From Thermococcus sp. 21S9 (GTDB taxonomy: Archaea; Methanobacteriota_B; Thermococci; Thermococcales; Thermococcaceae), in assembly GCF_012027635.1 (NCBI RefSeq), contig NZ_SNUS01000001.1, positions 124,001-188,000 of the forward strand: a DNA stretch of 64,000 nucleotides, read 5' to 3'. This document shows, piece by piece, positions 33,476 through 42,865 of the stretch (the stretch's first letter is position 1; each line of letters starts with the position of its first letter). A program made the translations under genes and the position numbers. The notes beneath the pieces were generated by a model. It made no database searches. It saw only the letters and a program-made list of their open reading frames with translations, and was not told the origin of the DNA.

Positions 33476-34777
33476 ATGAGGAGGCTCGCCCTAATCGACG
33501 GCGAGCACTATCCTCCGGTGACCAAATGGGCCATTGAAAAACTCGGCGACGTGTGCTGTGCGGTCTTCCTCGGTGGTGGTGAAAAGATAGGCTCGCCCGA
33601 GAAGCTTGCGGAAGAACTCGGGGTAAGGCTTTACGTTGACGAGGACCCTTTGAAAGCTCTTGAACTTGCACTTTCGGAGAACGATGTTGATGAGGTCGTT
33701 GACCTGAGCGATGAGCCCGTTGTCGATTACAGCGCAAGGTTCCGGATAGCGTCAATCTGCCTGCGCAATGGAGTTACATACAGGGGAGCCGACTTCGAGT
33801 TCAGGCCCGGGGAGCTGATAAAGCCGTCAAAGCCGACCATAAGCGTCCTCGGCCTCGGAAAGCGCGTCGGGAAGACGGCAGTAGGGAGCTTCGTCGCGAG
33901 GGTTCTGAAAGAGAGATACCGCCCCGTCGTTGTCACGATGGGCAGGGGCGGGCCGGAGAGGCCGGAGCTCATAGAGGGCGAGAGGGAAGAGCTGACGCCA
34001 GAGAACCTCCTAAAACTCGCGGAGATGGGCAAGCACGCCGCTTCGGACCACTACGAAGATGCCCTCGTCGCTGGAGTGACGACCATCGGGTGCCGGCGCT
34101 GTGGGGGAGGAATGGCGGGCTTTCCGTTCTTCCACGTCGTCCACGAGGGGATAAAGCTCGCCGAGGGGCTTCCACACGATATCATCATAGCCGAGGGAAG
34201 CGGGGCAACGATTCCGCCGGTTTTGGCGGACGGCTACATCACCGTCCTCAGCACCCTCCAGCCGAGGGAAACCGTTGAGGGCTTCTTCGGACCCTTCAGG
34301 ATTGGTCTAGCGGATATAGCGGTAATCACCATGACGGACGTTGAGCCCCGGAAGGCCGAGGAGTTCCGGGACTTCGTGAGGAGGATTAATCCCAACGCTG
34401 ACGTCCACTTGGTCCGGTTCACGCCGAAACCGCTCGGCGAGGTCTCGGGGAAGAGGGTTGCGCTCTTCATGACTTCCGAGAGAGCAATTAAGAGGGCCGT
34501 TGGAGATATCGAGGGACTCGGTGCCGAGGTTGTCTTCGCCAGTGGAAACCTCTCGAAGAGGCCCTCACTTGAGGGTGACCTCGGGAAACTCGGGAGAAAA
34601 ACGGGGGTTGATGCAGTCCTCGTTGAGCTGAAAGCCGCGGCGGTTGACGTCGTGACGAGGTGGGCCCTTGAGAGGGGCATCGAGGTGGTTTACCTCGCCA
34701 ACGAGCCGGTCAACGTGGACGGCAAGGACTTAAGGAAGGCAGTTCTGGAGCTCGCCAGGAGGGTGGTGGGGAGATGA
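33476..34777 (+). CDS. cpgS: Cyclic 2,3-diphosphoglycerate synthetase
   Basis: ATP-dependent closure of 2,3-diphosphoglycerate to the cyclic thermoprotectant. 433 aa: [24 protein letters not shown], a P-loop [59 protein letters not shown] and [16 protein letters not shown]. The gene for 2-phosphoglycerate kinase overlaps its end by 4 nt, so both steps from 2-phosphoglycerate are in one operon. Confidence 0.92.
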   Translation: MRRLALIDGEHYPPVTKWAIEKLGDVCCAVFLGGGEKIGSPEKLAEELGVRLYVDEDPLKALELALSENDVDEVVDLSDEPVVDYSARFRIASICLRNGVTYRGADFEFRPGELIKPSKPTISVLGLGKRVGKTAVGSFVARVLKERYRPVVVTMGRGGPERPELIEGEREELTPENLLKLAEMGKHAASDHYEDALVAGVTTIGCRRCGGGMAGFPFFHVVHEGIKLAEGLPHDIIIAEGSGATIPPVLADGYITVLSTLQPRETVEGFFGPFRIGLADIAVITMTDVEPRKAEEFRDFVRRINPNADVHLVRFTPKPLGEVSGKRVALFMTSERAIKRAVGDIEGLGAEVVFASGNLSKRPSLEGDLGKLGRKTGVDAVLVELKAAAVDVVTRWALERGIEVVYLANEPVNVDGKDLRKAVLELARRVVGR

Positions 34778-35634
34778 TAATCGTCACGGACCCCGAGAGG
34801 AGGGTGCAGTTGCCGTTTTCGCGCGGAATCCTAACTCGTTCTATAACCCTGGCCGGGGTGGATGTTGGTATAGCTTACATAATCGCGAGCGAGGTTCAGC
34901 GGGAGCTCGTGGAGAAGAGGAAGCGCGTTGTGAGCACTGACGAGATAAGGGAGCTCACCTACCGGAAGCTCATCGAGCACGGGCTCAGGAAGGAAGCAGA
35001 GCGCTACCTCTTCTGGCGCGAGTTCAGGAGGAAAAAGGTTCCGCTCGTCGTCCTCCTCGGGGGCGTTACCGGCGTCGGAAAGTCCACGATAGCGACGGAG
35101 CTGGCCTTCAGGCTCTCGATAAGGACGATAATCGGCACCGACACCGTTCGAGAGGTCATGAGGAAAATAATAGCGAGGGAGCTTCTGCCCGATTTGCACG
35201 CCTCATCGTTTTTAGCGTGGCGCGAGCTCAAGGGGGCGAGCAGTCTGATTGAGGGCTTCGAGAGCCAGGTCAGGCACGTTTCCGTTGGCGTTAGGGCCGT
35301 CCTCGACAGGGTTCAGCGCGAGGGAATGAACGCGATAATCGAGGGGATACACCTAATTCCTGGCTTCATCGAGACCAACGAGAACGCCTTCATGTACATC
35401 CTGACGGTGAGCGACAGGAAGGCTTTGGAGGCCCACTTCTACGAGCGCTCGCGCTACAGCAAGAGGCCGGCAGAATACTACCTCGAACACCTCGACGAGA
35501 TTCTCTGGCTTCAGGAGTACATAGTCAGGAAGGCCAGGGAGCACGGAGTAAAGGTCATAGAGAACGTCGAGCTCGAAAAGACCGTGAACGAAATAATGGA
35601 AGACCTCATGGAGCGCCTCCGCGAGAGCCTTTGA
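34774..35634 (+). CDS. pgk2: 2-phosphoglycerate kinase
   Basis: Makes 2,3-diphosphoglycerate from 2-phosphoglycerate and ATP. 286 aa: N-terminal ATP-cone-like region ([30 protein letters not shown]), then a P-loop kinase core [47 protein letters not shown] and [18 protein letters not shown] overlap with cpgS. The 3' end overlaps the convergent phosphoesterase gene by 29 nt. Confidence 0.93.
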   Translation: MIIVTDPERRVQLPFSRGILTRSITLAGVDVGIAYIIASEVQRELVEKRKRVVSTDEIRELTYRKLIEHGLRKEAERYLFWREFRRKKVPLVVLLGGVTGVGKSTIATELAFRLSIRTIIGTDTVREVMRKIIARELLPDLHASSFLAWRELKGASSLIEGFESQVRHVSVGVRAVLDRVQREGMNAIIEGIHLIPGFIETNENAFMYILTVSDRKALEAHFYERSRYSKRPAEYYLEHLDEILWLQEYIVRKAREHGVKVIENVELEKTVNEIMEDLMERLRESL

Positions 35635-37120
35635 GCTTCCACACCCCGAGGAGCCTCCTGCTCCCCCACGTGGCCTGGACCTCGAAGGCTATCACCATGC
35701 ACGGGTAGACGTCTATCACGTTGAAGCTGTTGCCGAAGGGGTTTCTGTGGAGCTCCCAGCTGACCGAGCCGGCGTTTATGACGATTGTGTTTTCTACGCG
35801 AACTGCAAAGGCGTTGCCCCCGTGCCCGGTCAGGACGAGCTCAACGCCCCTCTCTGTCAGGAGCTTCAGCACGTCGCCCGCGTCCTCAAGGAACCCGCGC
35901 TCCCTGCTCCTTGGTATCGGAACGACGTTGTGGTGCATGAAGACAACCCGAAAGTTCTCGGCGTTGTCCAGTTCCTCCGCCAGCTTCCTCTGGCCGAACC
36001 TCCCCACGACGCCTATCTCGGTCTCGTACTGCGGTGTTGAGACCGGAATGAACGTGAATCCGTCGAAGGAGAGCGGTTCAGGTTCTCCGAAGTACTCGGG
36101 GAAGAGTTCGTAGCCGAGGTATGTCATGTCGCTGTGGCCCGGGACGACGAGCTTCGGCCTCTCAATCCTATCCCAGAGCTCCCTGGCCCGCTGGAAGTTC
36201 CGCTCAATGCCCATGTCGACGACGTCGCCGTTGTGGACGATGATGTCGGGCTTGAGGCGGTTGTTTATCAGGTTCACCACGTTCTCGAGCACCTTCCTCC
36301 TGAAGTAAACCCTGTCCGAGACCTTGCTCTCGCTGAGCTGGACTATCCTGAGAAGTCGTTTTCCCCTGGGGACGAAGAGCTTTGGCTTAACGGGCCTGTG
36401 CTGAGCTTTAACCTCCTCGCCGGTGACGCGCCGTATCGTGACTTCCACTTTGCCATCGTCGTGTATCGTAACGATGTTGTAGCTGTTGACGTCACCGCGC
36501 CTCGTCTTCCGGCAGGAGGTACAGCCGGCGTTGTCAACAACCAGGTCCTCGACGCGGTAGACGTTGGGGACGTGCTTGTGACCGCAGAGGTAGAGCGTGA
36601 CGTCGTTTCTGAGGAGCAAATCGAGGACGTCCCCAGCGTTGAAGAGAACGTTTCTCTCGCGCCCGGTGTTCGGGAGTGGGACGAGGTGATGATGGGAAGC
36701 CACTATCTTGATTCTCCTGTCTGAGTATTCCTCGAGCCTCTCCTTCAGCCAGCGGAACTTGTGCTTTCCGATTCTGCCGTCGCTCAAATCAGGAATCGTC
36801 GAGTCCACCCAAATGAGAACGCCGTCCCTGAACTCGTAGACGCCGTTTAGCGGGCCGATGAAGTCCTCAAAGAGGTCGTAGCCGACGTTCCTGACGTCGT
36901 GGTTGCCCGGAACGACGACGAGGGATTTCTGAATCTTCTTGAGCTCGTACTCGGCCCTCTCGTACTCCTCGCGGAGACCGTTGTTGGTGACGTCGCCAGT
37001 GTGGACGACGAAGTCAAAGTTCAGCCTGTTCACCTCGTTGGCTATCAGGTCGTAGGCGTAGCCCTTGTAGGCGCTCTCGCCGGTGATATGGGTGTCGCTT
37101 ATGTGGGCAATCCTTATCAT
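35606..37120 (-). CDS. Tandem metallophosphoesterase with one degenerate domain
   Basis: 504 aa made of two calcineurin-like units. Unit 1 (1-250) is complete: [45 protein letters not shown]. Unit 2 (about 265-495) keeps [23 protein letters not shown] and TGHGGN, but its first motif is LSESKV instead of DxH and GNHD has become GHSD, so at least two metal ligands are lost. Unit 2 is probably structural or regulatory. Substrate unknown. Confidence 0.85.
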   Translation of the reverse strand: MIRIAHISDTHITGESAYKGYAYDLIANEVNRLNFDFVVHTGDVTNNGLREEYERAEYELKKIQKSLVVVPGNHDVRNVGYDLFEDFIGPLNGVYEFRDGVLIWVDSTIPDLSDGRIGKHKFRWLKERLEEYSDRRIKIVASHHHLVPLPNTGRERNVLFNAGDVLDLLLRNDVTLYLCGHKHVPNVYRVEDLVVDNAGCTSCRKTRRGDVNSYNIVTIHDDGKVEVTIRRVTGEEVKAQHRPVKPKLFVPRGKRLLRIVQLSESKVSDRVYFRRKVLENVVNLINNRLKPDIIVHNGDVVDMGIERNFQRARELWDRIERPKLVVPGHSDMTYLGYELFPEYFGEPEPLSFDGFTFIPVSTPQYETEIGVVGRFGQRKLAEELDNAENFRVVFMHHNVVPIPRSRERGFLEDAGDVLKLLTERGVELVLTGHGGNAFAVRVENTIVINAGSVSWELHRNPFGNSFNVIDVYPCMVIAFEVQATWGSRRLLGVWKLKGSRGGAP

Positions 37121-37126
37121 GGCACA

Positions 37127-37534
37127 TCACTCCGCCGCGATGGCGGTTTCAAGCTTTCTCCTGCTGGCCGAGAGCAAATCGCTGAGGCTGAATATCCCGA
37201 CGATTTTCCGGTTCTCACTCACGAGCATGTGCTTTATGCCCTTCTTGGCCATTATGTCAAGAACCTCGCGAAGCGGGGTGTTGGCGTCCACCGTAACGAG
37301 CTCCCGCGTCATTATCTCCCTGACCGGGGTCGTGTTGGGCTTGCCCGGAATCACAACTCGCCTTATAACGTCAGTTTTCGTGAAGAAGCCGACGACCTCG
37401 TTGTTCTCCACAACGACGAGCGAGCCTATGTCGAACTCCATCATGACCTCGCAGGCCTGCTTTACCGTATCCTCCGGCGAAACGCCGATGAGTTTCCGCG
37501 TCATGTAAACCCTAATCGGGGCGTTCTCGTCCAT
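37127..37534 (-). CDS. CBS-domain pair protein
   Basis: 135 aa with two CBS motifs: MDENAPIRVYMTRKLIGVSPEDTVKQACEVMMEFDIGSLVVVENNEVVGFFTKTDVIRRVV and VREIMTRELVTVDANTPLREVLDIMAKKGIKHMLVSENRKIVGIFSLSDLLSASRRKLE. Likely an adenine-nucleotide or SAM sensor; effector unknown. ATG 37534 after GGGGTGAT. Starts 4 bp past the amidotransferase stop and ends 6 bp before the phosphoesterase start, so the three genes form one leftward operon. Confidence 0.88.
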   Translation of the reverse strand: MDENAPIRVYMTRKLIGVSPEDTVKQACEVMMEFDIGSLVVVENNEVVGFFTKTDVIRRVVIPGKPNTTPVREIMTRELVTVDANTPLREVLDIMAKKGIKHMLVSENRKIVGIFSLSDLLSASRRKLETAIAAE

Positions 37535-37538
37535 AGTA

Positions 37539-38324
37539 TCACCCCAGCGGAAGGCGTTCGATTCCACCGGGCGTTATTAGAAGCGCGGTGCCATTTGGGA
37601 TGTTCTTCCAATCCGCTTTGTGGTAGAGCTCAAGGGTCGAGCTCGCAACCGCGAGAACATCGCCGTCGAGCTCAATCAGCCTCGCGTAGTCCCGGTGAAG
37701 GTCGTTCTTCCAGTACTCGTTGGTCATGTAGGCAGTTACAAAAGCCCTCCAGTGCCCGTCGGGTAGGAGGAACAGCGTGGCCGTGTTGAAGGTTGTCTTC
37801 GCCAGCGACGCCCCGAGTGAGTAGTGCTTCAGGAGTTCTTCCTTTTCAGGCCTCTGAAGGACCCTGCACAGATAGGCAGAGAAGGCGTAGCTGTCCGAGG
37901 CGTCCCTCAGGTCCTCCCCCTCGAACCCCGCCAGCGCGATAATCTTTTCCTTCTCGAGGTCGCCGTTGTGGAGGAACCAGAAGGAAAAACCGCGCCTCGT
38001 GGAGAATGCGAAGGGCTGGACGTTGAAGAGCCCGAGCGAACCCTGGGACGACGCCCTCGCGTGGGCGAGGAGAACGGCATTATCGCTTTCCCGAAGGAGC
38101 TCAACGAGCCTCGAAAATCCCTTCCCATCCTCAAAGACTGCCCTTGCCGAGCGGTAGTGGTGAACGCTTCCATCGCTCAGGAGGACGTAGCCCCAGCCGT
38201 CGCGATGCTGGCTCTTTCCGCCCCTCCTCGCACGGTAGGGGTCGTTCTCGGCAGACTTCATGAAGGCCCTGGCGAGGGACTCAATCCCCTCCCCCGGCCC
38301 CATGGCAAAGAGTATCCTGCACAC
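37539..38324 (-). CDS. Class II glutamine amidotransferase (YafJ-like)
   Basis: 261 aa. GTG at 38324 is chosen because it puts the catalytic cysteine at position 2 (VCRILFAMG, read as Met-Cys) and GAGGTGG lies 6 nt upstream; the ATG at 38342 would bury the nucleophile. Family segments QHRDGWGYVLL, LLAHARASSQGSLGLFNVQPF, FWFLHNGDL and DASDSYAFSAYL are present. Acceptor subunit unknown; perhaps acts alone as a gamma-glutamyl hydrolase. First gene of the operon with the CBS protein. Confidence 0.85.
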   Translation of the reverse strand: MCRILFAMGPGEGIESLARAFMKSAENDPYRARRGGKSQHRDGWGYVLLSDGSVHHYRSARAVFEDGKGFSRLVELLRESDNAVLLAHARASSQGSLGLFNVQPFAFSTRRGFSFWFLHNGDLEKEKIIALAGFEGEDLRDASDSYAFSAYLCRVLQRPEKEELLKHYSLGASLAKTTFNTATLFLLPDGHWRAFVTAYMTNEYWKNDLHRDYARLIELDGDVLAVASSTLELYHKADWKNIPNGTALLITPGGIERLPLG

Positions 38325-38402
38325 TGTTTCCACCTCACTCATCTACGTCTCCAAACCCCAAAAGCTTTTAGGTGACCTTACCAACGGGGAAAAGGTGAGG
38401 GG

Positions 38403-39266
38403 ATGGAGCGCGCGGTTCTCAACGTTATGTCGCGGATTGGCCTCCACAGGAAGCTCTACGAGAGGAACGAGGAAGCTGTTAAGCAACACCTGATAGGCGA
38501 GATAATGACGGCCCTCGGCTGGGACTGGAACAACCCGGAGGAGGTCAGGCCCGAGGAGAGGACCGAGGACGGGAGGGCCGACTACGCGCTCCTCCTCAAC
38601 GGCGAGATTGTGGCTTTCCTTGAGGCGAAGAACCTTTCGGTGAACGTAATAAAGCGCGACGAACCGCTCCGCCAGCTCGCCCGCTACTGCTTCAGCAGGG
38701 GCGTCCGCTACGGAATCCTCACCAACGGCGCCAAGTGGGTCGTTGTTAAAGCATTTGCCGAGGGAACTTCCCTTAGGGACAGGGTTCTCTTCACCGTTGA
38801 TTTGGAGGAGGAACCCCTTGAACGGGTGCTCGTAAAGCTCTCCCTGCTCTCCAAGGACAGGATAGGAAAATTGGAGCGCCTTGCCACGCTTCTCAACGCC
38901 TTTGAGATAGCCTACAAGAGCCTGCTCAACGAGGGGTTTGGGGAGGAAGTCCTCCTTAATTACCTCCGCGCGAGGGGCAAACCCTCCATAGTGCCCGTGG
39001 ACAAGCTGTCGGGCGTTGAGGTTCCGAAGGCAGTCTACGTTCACGAAAACGGCTGGAGACCCCTGCCCCTCGGCGACAGGAGCCTTAAAGGGGCCCTCCT
39101 GGCGGTTCTCGACTACCTTGAGGGAAGGTCAAGCGGGGAAAAGCGGGAAGAGGTTAGAAAAGCTAAAAAACTGCTCTCCAGGATGGAGCTTCCGCCCGAG
39201 AAGGTCGTTCTCCTCCTCCGCGAGATAGAGAAGGACGAGGGAATAAAGATTGGGGTAGAGGTTTAG
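38403..39266 (+). CDS. HsdR-N/PD-(D/E)xK nuclease-domain protein
   Basis: 287 aa resembling the N-terminal nuclease domain of type I restriction subunits: helical NEEAVKQHLIGEIMTALGWDWNNPEEVRPEE, then DGRADYALLLNGEIVAFLEAKNLSVNV (D ... E-x-K) and QLARYCFSRGVRYGILTNGAKWVV. No helicase part. C-terminal 130 residues carry a helical region and EVPKAVYVHENGWRPLPL. Normal G+C. It faces the restriction-modification pair and overlaps its last codons by 4 nt; whether it belongs to it is unknown. Confidence 0.72.
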   Translation: MERAVLNVMSRIGLHRKLYERNEEAVKQHLIGEIMTALGWDWNNPEEVRPEERTEDGRADYALLLNGEIVAFLEAKNLSVNVIKRDEPLRQLARYCFSRGVRYGILTNGAKWVVVKAFAEGTSLRDRVLFTVDLEEEPLERVLVKLSLLSKDRIGKLERLATLLNAFEIAYKSLLNEGFGEEVLLNYLRARGKPSIVPVDKLSGVEVPKAVYVHENGWRPLPLGDRSLKGALLAVLDYLEGRSSGEKREEVRKAKKLLSRMELPPEKVVLLLREIEKDEGIKIGVEV

Positions 39267-40540
39267 GTTTTTCTAGTGTAGAGCTCAAGTGCGAGTGCAA
39301 TTAGAACCGCTCCCCTAAGGTAGTTGTACTGGGCAACGATGTCGTCAGTGCCAAGTGGACGGAGTTTCTTCCCGTCCTTACCGAGTTCTCTAAGGAACCC
39401 AGAAATTATTGAGTCAACGAGGTTCCCAAGGTCGTCAAGGAACTCATCTAAAGAGTTTGCCTTCTTGCGGAGTTCGATGAACTTCTCAAATTCGTAACAT
39501 CTTAGAAGGTAATCCCTAAGCATGTCTATAGTTGATTTTCCTTCATTTGCTCTGAGCCTGAGCTCGTTTAACGTCAGAACAAGAAACATCCACAAGTCAT
39601 CGCCGACTCTATCCTTAATATCGTTTCTCAAAAGCTCTTCAAGCCCTTTTCCCGTGAACCTTTGGAAAAACTCGTCACCCCAAAGGATTCCGATTTCAAC
39701 TGTGAAGTCATCTTTCCTCAATAGGACCCGGCGCTTCTCAAGAAATACATTCCTTAAAATTTCCTCGATATCATCTGGAGGTTTCGTGAACTGTCTCTCG
39801 CCAGCGTGAAGGATGTACCCCTTAGAGAGCAGTTCCTTTATCTTTCCCCCCAGATGTCGTTCCTCGCTCAGGTAACCAACCAGGGATGTGTATCTCCCCT
39901 TGTTCAGGTTATTGGGGGTTAAAAGCTCTCCAGATTCGTTGAAGAGCGTCACGACTAGTAGATTTACATTTTTAATGCCTTTCTTAAGTAGGGCATTCCT
40001 GAGTTTGACATTAGAATCCTCAAGTAGCCCCAAGAATCTCACAAACTTATCGGTCAGCGATTCCTGACCCGTTCTTCCTCCTGTGTGCTCGCTCGTTCTA
40101 AGCTCAATGAGGTCTAGTGTATTGTTTTTAACCCGTATAAAGTCAATTTGTGAGCGTTTCTTCTTTTTTATTTTGACTCCAAAGTGCTCCTCAATGAATT
40201 TATCAAGATTGTAGTTGATGTGATTCGCCCCAATCCAAAGCCCAATGAGAGACTCTGTGAAATTGCCGATTCGAGGTCCTATGGAAGCGTAAGTTCGTTT
40301 CATGAAAACATACCATTTTGGAGCTATCTCTTCCAGGGCATCTCGATGACCTTCATTTTCAAGGTTAATTAGGCCCGAGAGAACACGCTCAAAAAGAGGG
40401 ACCTCTCCAAAGTTTCCGTTTCCAAGGAGCATTGGAACAACAGTTTCCTCGAAATACGAGCGGAGGTACTGCTTTTGAGCCCTTAATGTGGCGTTTTCTG
40501 AAATCAACTTATCGGGAACGAGATAAAGCAACAGATACAT
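39263..40540 (-). CDS. Putative restriction endonuclease of a novel type II pair
   Basis: 425 aa, family not recognised. It lies 6 bp downstream of the DNA methyltransferase and shares its lower G+C. A possible PD-(D/E)xK core is SQIDFIRVKNNTLDLIELRTSEHTGG (D133, then E146-L-R148, with R in place of the usual K). The C-terminal half is helical. Endonuclease function is inferred from partner context and the weak motif; it might also be an unrelated accessory subunit. Confidence 0.55.
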   Translation of the reverse strand: MYLLLYLVPDKLISENATLRAQKQYLRSYFEETVVPMLLGNGNFGEVPLFERVLSGLINLENEGHRDALEEIAPKWYVFMKRTYASIGPRIGNFTESLIGLWIGANHINYNLDKFIEEHFGVKIKKKKRSQIDFIRVKNNTLDLIELRTSEHTGGRTGQESLTDKFVRFLGLLEDSNVKLRNALLKKGIKNVNLLVVTLFNESGELLTPNNLNKGRYTSLVGYLSEERHLGGKIKELLSKGYILHAGERQFTKPPDDIEEILRNVFLEKRRVLLRKDDFTVEIGILWGDEFFQRFTGKGLEELLRNDIKDRVGDDLWMFLVLTLNELRLRANEGKSTIDMLRDYLLRCYEFEKFIELRKKANSLDEFLDDLGNLVDSIISGFLRELGKDGKKLRPLGTDDIVAQYNYLRGAVLIALALELYTRKT

Positions 40541-40546
40541 GCACCT

Positions 40547-41803
40547 TCACCTCCTCATGACTAGCAGGTGCTCCGTGGGAGTCCGTTCATCGGGAAGACC
40601 AGTAGCGGGATTTGTTCTCGACTTAAAGAGTCTTCTCGCAACAATTTCATCAATGTAAGTCTTCTCGTGAGTCCATCCGAGGTTCTCAAGATGTTCTCTG
40701 AGTATTTCATCAATAGGAACACGTATTCCCCTAATTTTGACTGGACCCACAAATATTGCCATTCGCTCCCTTACGTCATCATGGACATTGTTAAGAAACC
40801 TGGCCAGTGACTTGAAGTAGCAGTCGTAAATCTGTAGCAGCTTTGGGTGATTTAGGCCTTCCACACTCTCGCGGTATTCCCAGTAGAGATTACTCAAAAC
40901 TTCCTCGTCTGGGGGTTTTCTGTAAGGAATCTCCAGACGTGAGAGAGAACGAATATATTCCTCGGAGTATCCAAGCCAGAATAGTTCAAGTTTGAAGCTT
41001 CTGATATATTCCTGAGCTTGGAGGTATGGGGGAGATGTTAGCAAGAGGTGCACTTCTCTCTCAAGGTTCATCTCAATGCTATCAACCCCTGCTCGGACTA
41101 TCCCTTCCACCTTTTTCGGCCCCCTGCTTTGAAAGTCAGTTACTTTTTCAATAACTCTCATTGCCTCTTTGGCATACATTTCTTCCATTTTCTTGCGATA
41201 ATCCCCATTGAGTAACTCGGCAACCTTTTTCTTGGCGTATTTGGATTTATAGAGTTTTGCAATCTTCTCATCACTATATGAAAAATAGCGCGTGACTTTG
41301 AGGAGGGGTATGGCAACAAGAGGTTTTATGTTATCCGGCACAACTTCATGATAATAAGCCCAGACTCTCTTAAGAACTTCGAGGAATTCGGGAGGATGCC
41401 AGTAGTCCAAGTTACGCCATTTTGGTACGAATTCTCCGGGATACTCAAAATCGATTTCTAAATCATCAACAGAAACTTCCTCTTGATATGTCGAAGCCTT
41501 GACAAAGAGAGAAGTTATGGGATTCAAATCCCAGAGCAGATAGTTAACACCCGCAAGGGTAGCCTCTATGGCAACTGTTCCAGAGCCGGCGAAGGGGTCA
41601 AAGACCCACGAGTCCCGTTTTTCAGGCAAGTATCTCTCAATCGCAAAGCGAACAACATGGGGTATGAACTTGGCAGGATACATATAAAGTCCATGGGTAG
41701 CGTAGGTAGTTGAAGGGATAACATAACCCATTAGCTTTCTGAAGGAGACTTTCTCATACTTATTCTGAGGGAGTTTGATGTAGTTATCGAGGGTTCTCTC
41801 CAT
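40547..41803 (-). CDS. Site-specific DNA methyltransferase (SPPY, N4-cytosine type)
   Basis: 418 aa from ATG 41803. Motif I VFDPFAGSGTVAIEA (about 68-80) precedes motif IV LLTSPPYLQAQEYIRS (about 256); SPPY points to N4-cytosine methylation, and the I-before-IV order is the gamma or alpha-like layout. The long region between (100-250) is probably target recognition. AAGGTG precedes the start, and TTTAAAAATATACG just upstream is a TATA box, placing the start after the hypE-like stop; the frame to 41890 is not used. AT-richer than neighbours. Confidence 0.85.
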   Translation of the reverse strand: MERTLDNYIKLPQNKYEKVSFRKLMGYVIPSTTYATHGLYMYPAKFIPHVVRFAIERYLPEKRDSWVFDPFAGSGTVAIEATLAGVNYLLWDLNPITSLFVKASTYQEEVSVDDLEIDFEYPGEFVPKWRNLDYWHPPEFLEVLKRVWAYYHEVVPDNIKPLVAIPLLKVTRYFSYSDEKIAKLYKSKYAKKKVAELLNGDYRKKMEEMYAKEAMRVIEKVTDFQSRGPKKVEGIVRAGVDSIEMNLEREVHLLLTSPPYLQAQEYIRSFKLELFWLGYSEEYIRSLSRLEIPYRKPPDEEVLSNLYWEYRESVEGLNHPKLLQIYDCYFKSLARFLNNVHDDVRERMAIFVGPVKIRGIRVPIDEILREHLENLGWTHEKTYIDEIVARRLFKSRTNPATGLPDERTPTEHLLVMRR

Positions 41804-41850
41804 CGTTGACACCTTGAAATCCATGTGTTCGTATATTTTTAAAGCATCCT

Positions 41851-42825
41851 CTATACTACTTTCCACAGCTCGTCGCTCTCGGGTCTCCACGCGGGCCTCT
41901 CTTCGTTCTCCTCGACTATAACGCGCTTCTCCTCGGCTAAAAACTCCCCTATGATGCTCGCGGTTACCCCGTGGCTCAAAAGCTCCTCGACGGCTTTTTT
42001 CGCGTAATCCCTCGGAACCGAGGCGAGAAGGACGCCCGAGCTTATCAGACCGAGCGGGTTCAGGTGGAGGTAGTTGCAGAGGGTTTTCGTCTCCTCGCGG
42101 ATTGGAATCCTCTCGGCGTAGACCCTGAAGCCAAGACCCGAGGCATCGGCCATTTCGTGAATGCCGTTGAGCACTCCGCCCTCCGTCGGGTCGTGCATCG
42201 CGTTGGCAACCTTCCTGAGAATCCTTGCCTCGGGAAGGACACTCAGGTACTCGATAAGGGACGATGCACGCTCAAGGAACTCCTCTCCGAGTATCGGCGC
42301 GAGCCTCTCCCAGAGCTCCTCCGCGATTATGGCGGTTCCCTCGATTCCGGCCCACTTCGTCATGATTATTGCATCCCCTGGCTTCGCACCATCGGGCCTG
42401 ACGAGCCTCTTGGCCTCGCCGAGCATCGTTCCAACCACTATGGGCCTGTCGAGGCCGGGGGTTACCTCCGTGTGTCCGCCGACGACCGCAACTCCAAGCT
42501 TTTCGGCCTCGCGCGAGATTTCGTCGATTATTTCGCTCAAAAGTCCCTCGTCCGCGTTCTCCGGGAGGAGTATAGTCGTTAGAAACCACCTCGGCTCCGC
42601 GCCCATAACTGCCACGTCGTTCGCGTTAACGTGGACTGCATAAAAGCCGATTCTCTTCGTTGCCCCTGTTATGGGGTCACTGGAGGCAACGAGAGTCCCC
42701 TCAACCTTCAATGCCGTCCCGTCTATCCCCGTTCCCGGGCCGACGATGACACCTTTACCCTTTGATGGAAGCCTTGAGAGAACGAGCTTCTCAAGGAGTT
42801 CCGGAGGAAGTTTTCCGGGCTTCAT
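41851..42825 (-). CDS. AIR synthase family protein, HypE-like
   Basis: 324 aa PurM/HypE fold: KGVIVGPGTGIDGTAL, SSDPITGATKRIGFYAVHVNANDVAVMGAEPRWFLTTILLPE, VGGHTEVTPGLDRPIVVGTMLG, DAIIMTKWAGIEGTAII, HDPTEGGVLNGIHEMADASG and NPLGLISSGVLLAS. True HypE ends in PRIC with a carbamoylated cysteine; this ends ESDELWKVV, so it is not the cyanide-forming HypE. Substrate unknown. Confidence 0.82.
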   Translation of the reverse strand: MKPGKLPPELLEKLVLSRLPSKGKGVIVGPGTGIDGTALKVEGTLVASSDPITGATKRIGFYAVHVNANDVAVMGAEPRWFLTTILLPENADEGLLSEIIDEISREAEKLGVAVVGGHTEVTPGLDRPIVVGTMLGEAKRLVRPDGAKPGDAIIMTKWAGIEGTAIIAEELWERLAPILGEEFLERASSLIEYLSVLPEARILRKVANAMHDPTEGGVLNGIHEMADASGLGFRVYAERIPIREETKTLCNYLHLNPLGLISSGVLLASVPRDYAKKAVEELLSHGVTASIIGEFLAEEKRVIVEENEERPAWRPESDELWKVV

Positions 42826-42865
42826 CCAACCACCAAGGGAAGTTGGAGGAGGAAAAGAAAAGCCT

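Noticed and set aside
41851-42825. True hydrogenase maturation protein HypE
   Set aside because: Lacks the C-terminal PRIC cysteine needed for cyanide formation.
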